A DNA stretch of 64,000 nucleotides, taken from NCBI GenBank assembly GCA_030272585.1, contig BSYQ01000013.1, positions 1,736,001 to 1,800,000 on the forward strand, in the 5' to 3' direction. The DNA is from Bryopsis sp. KO-2023 (lineage: Eukaryota; Chlorophyta; Ulvophyceae; Bryopsidales; Bryopsidaceae). Positions 49,501-60,783 of the stretch are shown piece by piece. The notes under the pieces are model-generated. The model was not told the origin of the DNA, did not search any database, and saw only the letters and a program-made list of their open reading frames with translations. Within the stretch, counting starts at the first letter, position 1. Each line of letters starts with the position of its first letter. Made by a program: the position numbers and the translations under genes.

Positions 49501-49835
49501 GCAGAAAAAACACTCACCTCCTGACGCGTCTCCTTGGTTTTTTCTTTTTGGATTTTCGTTCGCTTCTTTTTAGCCGGCGTTGTCGTTCCCTTTTCCACTG
49601 GCGGTTGCTCAGCCATCTTCAGAGAAGGCGTTTTCACGCTCCTCAGCTCCATCCCATATTTTCTGACGGGGTGATTCGCGTCAGGTTTCGTCTTGACGGA
49701 TTTTTCCTCTGGCCTGGACGACCTCGCGGCAGTCGGCGTCATCGACATGGGGCATTTCAATGAAGGCTGCCCCTTGTTCAGCTCCTCCTGAATTTTGACC
49801 TTGAAAAGCTTCATGCTCTTGCTTCTCCCGCCCAT
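46561..49835 (-). CDS. GATA-type zinc-finger protein
   Basis: Minus-strand exons 49835-49518, 48998-48932, 48405-48317, 47999-47079 and 46752-46561 give 528 residues. The finger is split by an intron: CTSCGTHKTAQWRAGPYG joins PKTLCNACGVRYSRARLGG, giving C-x2-C-x18-C-x2-C with the usual LCNACG. The 18-residue loop is the plant-type spacing. Basic segments flank it (KKKRTKIQKEKTKETRQ upstream, KPRTKAKK downstream). The long fourth exon is acidic and rich in Gly and Glu, with no domain I know. The last exon may form a short helix (VLSQAIDKMEGVREKLRDAI). It probably binds (A/T)GATA sites in the nucleus. ATG 49835 (MGGRSKSMKL) is the chosen start. It is divergent from RlmH. Confidence 0.85.
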
Positions 49836-50989
49836 GGCGATCAGCTGACCTCGAGCAAGGAAAACAAACTTTCCTAAAAGCATCACGAACAGGATCCAAT
49901 CGGTCACACGTTCTCAGCGCACATGCAGGCTTCGAGCCAGGCCCCCACCCGAGATCCCGGGTGCAAAAACGTCAACATACAGAAGGATATTTCGCACGAA
50001 AAGATCATGTCGCCGTCAGTCCTGCGCCTCGCGCCCCGGTGGAAAGGAAAATCGCTTTCACGGGCTGCACTGCGATCGCGGCGGACAGAATTGCGAGATA
50101 AGAGCGCTGTACGCGCGACGTTGGCTTCTCCAGCCCGTCGGAGTGGGGACGATCGCGAAAAAAAGTGAGGTACAGCACGCCAGTTTCTCATGAGCAGCCT
50201 TGTAAGGGCTTCGCGACAGGCGCAAGCGGTTGCAACCGCAAGCCGTGGAGACGTCAAAACGATCGCAAGAGAACCACCAGGTAGTGGTTGGAGGAAAACC
50301 CGATCCACGGATATCTGACGAGGGGCGAAGCAAACGAGCAACTCGCGATCAAAGATCGCCTCGACAAAGATCTCTGGGTGTTGCAGAAAACCCAGGCTCC
50401 AGCGCGTTGCGGAAAACTGGTGCCAGAATATACAGAAACAAGCACAGACACAACATATCTTCTCCAAATTCTTTGCGTAAACTCGTGTCAGGAGTGCTGC
50501 GATCAGCATCTTACCCAACCACCTTCCAACAAAGAAATGCTCTCGACCGAGTTCCTCTCCCAGCACACCACCACTCAACGATCACCACCGAAGCCGACAA
50601 GAAACAGCGAAGTTTCGCGCTCTGGGGATAATGAGCGAGAATTCTGGAGGTGGGGCGGCCTTTTTGTGTTCCAGCTTTGACAGGTTGACTAAGAGGGGTT
50701 CCACACAATCTCAATCTCGCTGGAAATGAAAGGAAATTGATTTGCATGGGCACCACTCATCGATATTCGATATTGAGCAAGAGGTGGTGGTGTTTTTGGC
50801 GTAGGCCACTGGCTGGCTGCTTTGGCCTTTCGGTGTCATGTGTTGCTGATTTTCCGAAACCCCATTCCACCTTTTGCTTTTTTTTGGAAATGCAACATCA
50901 TAGATTACATAATGATGTGGGGATTCCGCAGACAGACATAGGGGTGCTGACCTCTTTCCAGCGCGACGTAATCCTCGGTCCCTGCCCAA
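49836..50989. promoter_or_regulatory. Divergent region, GATA factor / RlmH
   Basis: It is 1154 bp between opposite start codons. The middle (about 50000-50650) is markedly GC-rich and full of CG steps, and open frames occur on both strands there without any domain. I read it as promoter and leader DNA of both genes. An unrecognised small gene is not excluded. Confidence 0.45.
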
Positions 50990-53163
50990 ATGCCCAATGG
51001 TTTGGTGGTTTCGCTGTTGGGTGTGAGGCTTTGCCGAGACGTGGTCGATCAAACTCGCGAGCTATGCAAGCTTTCCACCAGCAAACGCGGGGGTGGCCGC
51101 TGCTACGTCGGACCGCATCGAAGTTTCGAAACAGGTAACAGCACTCGCCAAGAAAAAAAACATCACCGAGAAAAAAGAAACCTTTTTGGTTTCAGGGAAG
51201 AGAACGAACGCTTCGAACGTGGCCGCCAAAACACTTGTTTTTTGTTTTTGGGCTGGTTCCACATAATCCATGGCAGCTTGTATTTTGTCAGTCATAAGGA
51301 GGCTGCTGAAATTCGAAAAAAAGAAAGGAAAGAAAACTCTGAGCAGTGTGCCCTCTTCCCTGAACTGATTGCAACACATTAAAAATTTTTTTTCCATGAT
51401 TTAAAAGAGAAAAAAATTACGTTTGAAAAACCTCAAAACAACACATCCTTCCATCTGATAAGAAAAATGCATGCTGTGCCTAGGCATGCAATCAACATTA
51501 ATATATATATATATTTCTCTCAATATGAAATCGATGTGTTGCTTGTTGCAATCCTATGTATATATTTTTTTTGAAAATTGAGTTTCACAATCGGCCAAAA
51601 GGCCGAGTGCAGCCCATTCACAGAAATGTGTCATAGGCTGACTCAGAGGTAAACCACTGTTTCAATACAATGTCCGTATTTAGCTCCATCTACCCCACTT
51701 TCTCTCTACATATATATTTATCTTTATCTTTATTTTATTTTTGTGCTGATGGGTTGGTCAATAACGAATGGCTTATGTGGATGCACACAGTGCAGGGTTT
51801 ATACAACATGTCGATCTCAAGTGCGAGAAGCGGCCCCAGCTATGCTGAAACGCGAAATCCGGAATTTGCCCATGCGGGTGCTGCTGGTGGGAAAACAAAA
51901 CAGCAGAGGGGCTCAACTGATGGCTGATGAATGGCTTGAGAAAGTGCAAAGGTAGAGTGAGGGAGACCTGTCATAGGCAGGATTTGAACCCTGGAGTGGC
52001 TGGGGAACGACTTGGTTGTGTGTGTGAGTTTTTTTGATTAATTGGGGACATGTGTTGCTCAGTGAAGATATCCTCCTGGAGGAAATGATGCACAACATTC
52101 AGAGGATTTCCTGGGGACGGATTGGTCTGTTTTTTAGGTGGTTTTTATTTAGAAAAAAAAAGCAAAAAAAAAAAAACCCTGATAGGTTCGATGTGGTGGT
52201 TTTGCAGGTACACGAAACTCTCCGAGGTCAAAATCAAGAGCAATCCGAAAAACACTTCGCAGCCCACGATTCAAATGCAGGAGGAGGGCAAAAAAGTGAG
52301 AAAGAATAAGTGGTGCGACAATGCAAAATAAAAATAAAAATGACAAATATATTTAATTGAACATCTGAACTCAAGCTGTCGTTTTTCCTTTGACGTAAAT
52401 CATAAATTATCATTTTTTGTGATAATTCATATAATTTCACAGTGTCATGAAGACAGAAAGGAGGGAAAATATCGGTTCAAATGGAAATCCCTCAACACGC
52501 CCCAAAAAATTGTTAGATAATATGACAGGAACAGTTTCTTTGATAGCGCTTGGAAGACTTTTATTTTTATTTATTTAATGAATCTCCTCTTTTTTTTTTA
52601 ATCATAGGCTTATGTTATGTGCTCCTGTCAGGTCTTACAAATGCTGTCGGGAAATGAATACATCGTTGTCTTGGATGAGCGGGGGCGAGAAGTGTCGACA
52701 GCTGGGATGGTGAATCTGATTGCCGATGCGGCCGATCAAGGTCTGGGATTAACGTTTTGCATTGGGGGCCCTTACGGCCACGCTCAGGATGTGAGAAATC
52801 GCGCGAACAAAATCGTTAAGCTATCTCCGATGGTTTTGAATCACGAGGTGAGTCCCCTCCCAAAAAAAAAAGAAAAGAAAAGGGAGCAGGAAGAAAACAA
52901 ACAGGTCGTGGTGTGGTGTGGAGTGAGGTTTTTTTTACGTTTTCCTGTCTTTAACAGTGTATGTATTTTCTATTTTGATTTAGTCATGGCCTTCGGATTT
53001 ATTCGAACTTTTTTCTTTTCTTTTATTTTGCATTATCCCCTGTGTTATGGGAAACGGAATGACAGGATATTTTTTGTGAAATCGACAGGTTGCGCGCATC
53101 GTTTTATACGAACAAATATATCGAGCTTGGACCATCCTGAAAGGCCACCCATATCATCATTGA
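50990..53163 (+). CDS. rlmH: 23S rRNA pseudouridine methyltransferase, RlmH/YbeA type, likely organellar
   Basis: Exons 50990-51134, 51822-51951, 52208-52295, 52632-52847 and 53089-53163 give 217 residues. The core has LPMRVLLVGKQNSRGAQLM, EYIVVLDERGREVST, the SAM-binding knot motif FCIGGPYGHAQDVRNRANK, and the closing IYRAWTILKGHPYHH. RlmH is a SPOUT-class (trefoil-knot) enzyme that N3-methylates a pseudouridine in 23S rRNA. Plant homologues carry organelle leaders, and exon 1 here (MPNGLVVSLLGVRLCRDVV) extends the protein by about 60 residues of leader-like sequence. The exon 1-2 join (acceptor at 51821) is set by phase and is the weakest point. Intron 1 holds repeat copy E. Confidence 0.88.
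51573..51696 (+). repeat. Dispersed repeat, copy E (near full length)
   Basis: Contains ggccgagtgcagccca, gtgtcataggctgactcaga and ccactgtttcaatacaatgt, then a tagctccatctacccc end. It is flanked by TA-rich simple sequence. It lies in RlmH intron 1. Confidence 0.85.
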
Positions 53164-53669
53164 TCATTATAAAGCGTGTTTTCATCAAAAAGTATTGTTT
53201 GGGGTTGGGGGGGGGGGGGGGGATTTTATCGTTTGACAGATCGTTATGAGTGAAATGCACTCATTGAAAAATGGTTGGGAGCAAGAATTTATTTTCAAAA
53301 GTATTTCTTGCAAAGCAACCCAATTTCTTGAACGCTTTGATACATCATATTCCCACGAAAGTTGAATTGAATGTTTTTTTCTTTTCCCAAACCAGATGGT
53401 TGAAGGAAAAAGGGCATGTGTCTTTGATCTTTGGGATATTTCCGAATTATTTCCGTGTTTTTATTTTACTTTTATTATTTTTTTTTTCGGGGGGGGGGGG
53501 GGAGGGAGCCCGATGCAAGAACCAGGGATTTTTTTTATTTTTTTTTCGGGGATTTTATTAAAGTGGAGGGGTGGTGGAGGAGGGGGCCATAGTTCTCGGG
53601 ATTGTAATGGTTGGAGTGTGCTGACAATGATATGATGGTGTTCGGCCATGATTGATCCGGACAAATATA

Positions 53670-53717
<48 letters not shown>

Positions 53718-54270
53718 ACTTGGAACGGCAGTTCAGTGAATACATATCCTTCATATGCACACGGAGAGACACATATGCAACAGATTCTATTTCAATGAGT
53801 GGCTTTTTTGTTCGAAAGATTGGAGGGTTTTTTTTGTGAATGTAGCCGTCAGCATTTCAGGACCAATGGAAATATCCTATCGTCCTGGCAAAATTTCTGA
53901 TAAAATCCACAGACCATCGAACAAGTTACAATTTCCACATTTTTTTCAGTGCCCACCAGGGTTTTTTGTTTTTTTGTTTTTTCTGTGGCCCATTGTGGCC
54001 CCCCAAAAAAATTTGCCTGGCAATTTATTGGGCCAAAAAAAAAACAGGGCCACAACAAGATGAAACAGCCAGATTTGTGTCGAAGTGCTGACACACTTCT
54101 TGTTGCTGGAGGTCTGACTAATGGGATCCCTGACGTTTTCCACTGGAAAAGCCCCACAAAAAAAGAATACCCAAGATACTTTGTTTTCCCGCATGGGAAC
54201 AACGGTCGCGCTACACCTACCGGTTTTCATTTTCCTCCGTCGCAACACTTGAGCAGGAAAATCAAGCACA
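53164..54270. other. Spacer between RlmH and NDUFS1 with a TA microsatellite
   Basis: Tandem same-strand genes flank it. A (TA)n run of about 40 bp lies at 53675-53716. Runs of G (about 53207-53221 and 53490-53502) and T are frequent. No coding domain was found. The last few hundred bases should be the NDUFS1 promoter. Confidence 0.6.
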
Positions 54271-57200
54271 ATGGCCTTTCGGCGATTGGCCTCCAAAGGC
54301 TCGTTGCCGGGACTTCTGGGAACCAAGGGGTTTCCTCTGAGCGGAGTGCTATCCAGATGCACGGCGTCCGCGGCATCGACTGCGAAACCCGCGGTGGAAA
54401 CTATCGAAGTGACCGTGGACGGGAAGCCCATCACGATCCCGAAAGGTTACTCGGTTTTGCAAGCTTGCGACCTGGCTGGACTGGATATCCCCAGGTGGGA
54501 CGGTGGTAGCACTTCGAATATATCGCTTGTGGAATTATCTGGGAATTCTGGCCTTCAAGATTGCAGCTTTTTGGGAAAAAAAAAGCTGACTTCACTGGAG
54601 TGGTCCAGTGGAGAAAAAAAAACTTTTTGTTGTTGAGTTTGATTAAAACCAGCAAGAAAGAGGGAGATGCACCCTGCTTGGATTGCTTTTTCCAGTCCAT
54701 TCCACCACTACAGCAAAATATCAATCAATTGAGCCCGGCTAGAACATTTTCACTCAAAAACTCCCTCATCAGCTCCCTCCGTTTGATTAAAAAAAATATA
54801 CACATATATAGAACCCCACCACCATCGATGCGTTTTCATGAATTTCTTTTTTCCGAAACCTCTTTTGGCTTGTGGTGATCAGATTTTGCTACCATCAAAA
54901 GCTATCGATTGCAGGTAATTGTCGCATGTGCCTGGTGGAGGTGGAAAAAATCCCAAAGCCGGTGGCATCTTGCGCAATGCCCGCTGGCCCCGGAATGAAC
55001 ATCAAAACAGATTCTCCCCTCGTCAGGAAAGCTAGGGAGGGGGTCATGGAATTCCTGCTGGTGAGCAAGCGGTGTCTTTTTTGACCATACGAAACTTGAG
55101 TGTTTAGTCAGCCAACCCTCTTGGTACAGCAAGCGATCGACACTGCCAATGCAGGTTTTTTGGGCATTGATTCGATGTTGAGGAAAATTGCCCCCCCCCT
55201 AGTTATTTATAGAACAGGTCGATCCGTGAATCATCAGGATAAATCGCAGTGAAACTTGACACTGTGGCAAAAACTCTTCTTTCGAATTTCATGCCAGTGG
55301 TGTTTGCTTTTCCAGCCATATCTCACTTTCAGATCAGATATTTTGCCTGGGGAAAAAGAGAAAGCGACAGTTTCGTCGGAACACAACATATCCCCCTTTT
55401 CCCCCAGTTTTTTTTCTTTTTCCCCCCCCCTAAATTTCACCCCATTTTTTCCTTTTCAGATGAACCACCCTTTGGACTGCGCGATTTGCGATCAAGGAGG
55501 TGAATGCGATCTGCAAGATCAGTCGATGTCTTTCGGCAGCGACCGTGGCCGGTTCACAGAAATGAAAAGAAGCGTCGGGGACAAAAACCTCGGACCCCTG
55601 GTCAAAACCGTCATGACGAGATGCATTCACTGCACAAGGTTGGATAGATGACGTAATCTTGCTTTGATTTTGGGAAAAAGAGGAAAAGATAATTGTAAAT
55701 GAAGTGGGGGAGAAAATACCCCCCCCCCCAAAAAAAAAAAAAGAAGGTGGAAATGTTGGATGTTTTTCTTGAAATGAAAAAGTGGAAAAGAACGTACAGA
55801 AATGGCTCCCACAATCTTTAGTCAGCATTGCTTCTGATTAATTCGTTGATTAATGGAAGGAAACTCATGGGGGCAATACAGGTTTGAGGGAAAAAAGAAC
55901 GGCTTCTCGTGGAAAACCGATCAAATGCCAATCGCACACCCCACACGTGTCAAGACTAAGTCAACAAAACGAATGTCCAATTATCCTGAAGAGAAAAAAG
56001 CAGTCACGTGTTGTTTTTTTCTTCCTTTTCCCCCAGATGCGTTCGATTTGCATCCGAAGTGGCAGGCGTGGAGGACCTCGGCGTCACGGGCCGCGGCCGA
56101 GACTCCGAAATCGGAACGTACGTGGAAAAACTCATGTCCTCCGAATTGTCAGGCAACGTGATCGACCTTTGCCCCGTCGGAGCCCTCACTTCCAAACCTT
56201 TCGCATTCACAGCCCGTGCCTGGGAACTCAGAAACACGGAATCCATCGACGTGAGTGATGCTCTGGGGGCGAACATCCGCATCGATTCCAGAGGGACGGA
56301 AGTCATGAGGGTGGCACCCAGATTGAACGAAGAAGTGAACGAGGAATGGCTGTCAGACAAAGCCAGGTTTCAATACGATGGGCTGAAGCGTCAGAGACTG
56401 AGCGTTCCCATGATGAAGGTGGGTGGGGGGGAATTCATGAGTGAATTTGGCTCGTGAAAATCAGCCCCGTGAGGTTTGATTTCCGGCCTGAGTGTGTTTA
56501 GTGGAGGATAGCACAGCATCCTAACGGAAACACCGAGCAAGTTGAAGAAAGAGGGAAAACTCGATGCTTTGTGTTTTTTTTTTCCTCTTTTAAGTGTGGC
56601 GATGGGTGTTTTTGCGAATGCAGGGTCCGGATGGTTTGAAGAACACCACCTGGGCGGAGGCTCTGGGTAGAATTCAGGAAAAAATCAGTGGAATTCCAGG
56701 GAGCCAGATGAAAGCCATCGTGGGAAACCTGGCGGATGCGGAATCCATGATCGTCCTGAAAGATTTGATGAACAAATTGGGCTGCAACAATTTGGTGCAC
56801 GAGGGAGGGTTCGAAGACCTGACCCCTGACATTCGCTCCAGTTACATCGCCAACTCGAGGATCGCAGGGGTCGACGAAGCCGACATGATCTTGTTGATCG
56901 GAACTAATCCCAGAAAAGAGAGCCCTGTTTTTAATGCGAGAATCAGGAAGGCCGTGTTGAATGGGGCAAGGGTGAGTTAAGGAAAAAAATGCTGCGGAAA
57001 AGAAGCGGGATGGTACTTTTTTCAGGGGAAAATGGAGATTGTGGTGCCCATTGGCTGTTCGTATTTTTTGCAACCTTCTGGGTATTTTTCCACAGTCTGA
57101 CCTGGGTTTTTTGGTACTCTTCCCCCCCCCCCCCTCTTTTCATTTTCCAGCTTTTTTTGGGGGGGGGTTTGAGAGAGCCCCCGATTATTTCAATTGTTTC

Positions 57201-59194
57201 AACGATTGGTCATTTTTGGATATTTTTTGCTTTGGTATAATGAGGATGGGCTATGCATGCAGGTTGGTGTGATTGGCGAGAAGGTGGATTTGACCTATCT
57301 GTACGATCATTTGGGGGATAACCCAGAGGCACTGGATGCTTGCAAATCTGGACCAGTCATGGATGCCCTGAAAGGATCCTCGAAACCAATGATCATTGTC
57401 GGGGCCGGTGTTTTGAGACGAAAAGACAGGGATGCTGTTCTTACATCCATCAATGAAATCGTGTCCACCTCAGGTAGGTGAGAGGCTATATAGTAGGATA
57501 TATGTTAGGAAGGGTGTTTCGGGGTTTTTTTTGTTTTGCTGTTTCTTTTCTTCTGGATTTTGTGGCTTTCCACTTTCCATGAACAAATTCTAACGTTCAG
57601 CAACCGACCTGACGGTTATATACGGTTATACAGTTAGTTTTTCCATTTTTTTTTTTTTTCAAATCCTGCAAAACATGGGGGGAGGGCATGCTAAAATAAT
57701 CAGCGTAGGTAGGAAGTGGTTTTGTCAAGGCGGTTTGAAGTCTCTTCATTGCATGTCGGGGAAATGCTTTCTCGGAAAAGTTTTAAAAGGAAGGAGCTTA
57801 TTGTCGAAGACTCTATTCCTTTTGGTGGATTTTATTTTTCAGGCGCTGTGAAGGAGGGATGGAACGGATACAACGTCATGCACGATGTCGCTTCCAGAGT
57901 TGCTGCGATGGATTTGGGCATCGTACCGTCGCACACCGAAAATAAAACGCCTGCCAAATTTGTCTACCTCCTGGGATCTGACGACTACAATCCAAAGGAC
58001 ATCCCAGCAGATGCGTTTGTGGTTTACCAGGGGCATCACGGAGAAGCCGGTGCTTCCAGGGCTGACGTAATCTTGCCAGGTGAATAAATAATGAACTGGA
58101 CCGAGGGAACTGACAGTGCTGAGAAAACGGTTTCTTTCGATGCTCTGCTTTGTATTTGCTCACCTGAGTGATCGAAACAGAAGCATTTCCCCGCCTTCTT
58201 TTCCTATGGATTATTTTGTTTTGTATCGCTTCTTTGCCCCTCAGAAAGTTGAAAGGATGGTCTGCGTTTTTCAGATATCCCAGTAGAATTCAAGTGACTT
58301 TTTTTTCAATAAAAAAGGGATCAAAAAGAATACTTAACCAGTGAATACTCAACCATTTAGATATTTTAATCTGAATGATATTTTTATTTTTATTTAGATA
58401 TTTTTTATCGGTGGGTGATTGTCCATGCTGATTATATCCCCATGATTTAAGCTTTCCTATTCGTTTTTTTCAGGGGCTGCCTACACCGAGAAGAGTGGAA
58501 CCTATGTTAATTTTGAGGGTAGAGTCCAAAGGACCAGGACAGCGAATCCTCCACATGGCGCTGCCAGAGATGACTGGAAAATTATCAGGGCGCTTTCCGA
58601 GGTGAGCTCTTTCCGTCAAAAGAAATGTTCTGATACAGAATATAGACAGAAAAAGGAAGGGGAAATATTGCCTGGTGTTGAGAGGTTTTTTTCTTCCTGG
58701 GTTGCGGATCCATGTAACATCTGTAGTTGTGATAATAAGTGTCATGATTTGTTGGAAAGAAGTGCCCTCGACCAGGTGGCGTCTCTGCTCCAACTGAAGC
58801 ATTCTTTAATTTTGCGACGTGTTGTTGTGGATTTGTTATTCCTTGTGTGTGTGTGTGTTTTTTCCCTCATGTGTTCCTGACACGCGTGGATATGGATTAA
58901 ATATTTTTCAACTTTCCTTATCAGGTTTTGGGAGTCCAGTTGCCTTACGATTCGGTAGATGCTGTGCGTGGAAGAATGGGCGAAGTCGCCCCTCATTTGC
59001 TGAAACTGAATTCGATTGAGCCTTCCATCTGGATGAATGGACATTTTGTGAAAGCAAATTTGACGGCCGCGGTGAAAGATCCAAAAACTCCCTTGGCCTC
59101 GTCCATCGCCGATTACTACATGACTGACGTGATCAGCAGGACCAGTCGAACCATGGCGAAATGCGTCCAAGCCAGGCAAACAATGCGTCACTGA
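54271..59194 (+). CDS. NDUFS1: Complex I 75-kDa iron-sulfur subunit
   Basis: Exons 54271-54494, 54883-55060, 55460-55638, 56037-56418, 56624-56971, 57263-57473, 57843-58079, 58474-58601 and 58925-59194 give 718 residues; human NDUFS1 has 727. After a mitochondrial leader ([19 protein letters not shown]) comes the [2Fe-2S] ferredoxin-like domain ([31 protein letters not shown]). The [20 protein letters not shown] and RCIHCTRCVRF motifs then bind the [4Fe-4S] clusters, with the closing [14 protein letters not shown] molybdopterin-oxidoreductase-like fold follows ([29 protein letters not shown]). It passes electrons from NADH toward ubiquinone in the mitochondrial inner membrane. All cluster cysteines that I can align are present. 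A 13-bp hairpin sits 14 nt after the stop. Confidence 0.95.
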
Positions 59195-60063
59195 TTCTTT
59201 TTTTTGGTCCTTTCGTTTTAAGCTTTTTAAAACGAAAGGAAGCTGGGTTATACATCTTTGAATCGTCGTGTGGTTATGGTGTTGGATAATGTAATCAAAA
59301 AAAGTGTCAAAAAAAATGGTGGAAAAAATCCGATAAAATCTTGGAGGAGAGCAAAAAAGGGATCTCTGTGGGGAAGGAAAAAAGGAAAGGAAAGGAAAAA
59401 AAAAATTGAAGGTGAAAAATTCCTTACTCTGTAACAATGTGCATGTGTGAAATTTTGTCTTTTTGCAGCAGGGTGGACAGGTGTGTAACAATTAAAAAAT
59501 AATTGGCTAAGTAGGAAAAATGATATGAGAACTTGAGTTTAAAAACGAGAAATCCTATGCTGTAGCAGAAATAATCATCAAAAGAACTTATGGGTGCTTA
59601 CAACAACAATTTTTTGAATTTCTGTTGCACCCAATAGTATGCAATTGTGCATGAATATTCAAATTTGAATCCTTTAAATAAAAAAAAACACGTCTTTAAC
59701 TTTGAACACTTTCCTCCCTCTCTGAAGATCTTTTTTTTTTTTTTTTTGATGTACACTTGATGCCTCTACCTACCCATGGAATAAAAAAAAAAAACAAGAA
59801 AAAAAAGAAAAGCAAAAAAAAACCCGATTTCCTGAGTTTCAATTGCAGCCGAAATTTTCGACTGTTTTCGATATAAATTTTTTCGGAGTCGAAAGTCTCT
59901 TCGTGGTGAAAATCATTTTTGTTTTTCCATAAAGTATAATACATTGTGCCGTTTCTTTTTCTTTTTTTTATGGGGCCAAAATCAAGCAGACTTGAAGAAT
60001 TCGAAAAATATAATTCGATGGGAATTTTGTATCATTTTTTCCAACATTTTTTCTGTTTTTTTT
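59195..60063. other. Spacer between convergent NDUFS1 and RING genes
   Basis: It holds both 3' UTRs. AATAAA-like signals occur near 59679 (tttaaataaaa) and elsewhere. No coding domain was seen. Long A and T runs are present. Confidence 0.55.
59208..59240. repeat. 13-bp hairpin just after the NDUFS1 stop
   Basis: Arms 59209-59221 and 59227-59239 are perfect complements (cctttcgttttaa type) with a 5-nt loop. It starts about 14 nt past the TGA, inside the 3' UTR. It could affect message stability or 3' end formation. Confidence 0.8.
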
Positions 60064-60783
60064 TCAAACTCGACGCAGTGCTGCCGGCCTGCACGGCGTT
60101 CGACAAATTGGGCATTCTCCGAATTGACACAGCGCTTCTTGGATGCATTGTCGACAAAACACGTGCCTACGAAAAGGGCAAAAAAAAACAGAAAAAAAAA
60201 GGATCAAGTCGTCAACACAATCGTCCAAAAAATGACGGTTTTCTTCTCAAAAACTGCAGAGTCAAGACGCCAGCAGCTCCTCTTTCTATTTCGTGGTTCG
60301 TAAGCGGGAAAAAAAGAAAGGGAAAGGTATATTTCTCGACAAAGAGCAAAACGGAGCAGTAAATACAGGAATGATTGATTCAATGAAGTGCGACGTAGGC
60401 GGATGAAGTTTCTGCTGCGAGGAAAAGAAAACGAACCCCTCTAGTGCAGGTTTCCTCCAGCCAGCAGTTTCGACACGGTTCGAACAACATCCTTCTCAGT
60501 GTGGCGATCGACCTCGCTGAAAAACCTCGTCAACGTACCCGCATGGCGTTCGCGCCTTTTCGGGCAACGCCGATTGGGGCACGAAGCAAATCGGACAATC
60601 GTCCTCTTCGTAAGTTTTCTTCTTTCGCTGCCTGCCTCGATCCGCGTTGACTTCCCGACTCTCTCTCCTTTTATTTCTCGCTGCAGCGGCTTTCTTGTAG
60701 CGTTTAATGAAATTATCGAACACCTCTGGCGCAAACCAGCCCAGCGCGAAACTAGCGACGCAGTGAACTATTATGTCCGTCAT
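60064..60783 (-). CDS. Small RING-finger protein with N-terminal hydrophobic segment
   Basis: Minus-strand exons 60783-60539 and 60166-60064 give 115 residues. The splice sits inside the RING. Exon 1 ends with DDCPICFVPQ and RTPCG, and exon 2 continues HVFCRQCIQEAL and ECPICRTPCR, restoring C-x2-C, C-x-H-x2-C-x2-C and C-x2-C of a RING-HC finger. The N-terminus (IIVHCVASFALGWFAPEVF) could insert in a membrane and is followed by a basic stretch (KRYKKAAAARNKRRE). RING proteins usually act as ubiquitin E3 ligases; the substrate is unknown. The frame is open upstream to an alternative start at 60927, which would add 48 residues. Confidence 0.8.

Noticed and set aside
49904-50578. 224-codon minus-strand open frame in the GATA/RlmH spacer
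   Set aside because: GC-rich DNA yields open frames on both strands here, and no domain is visible.
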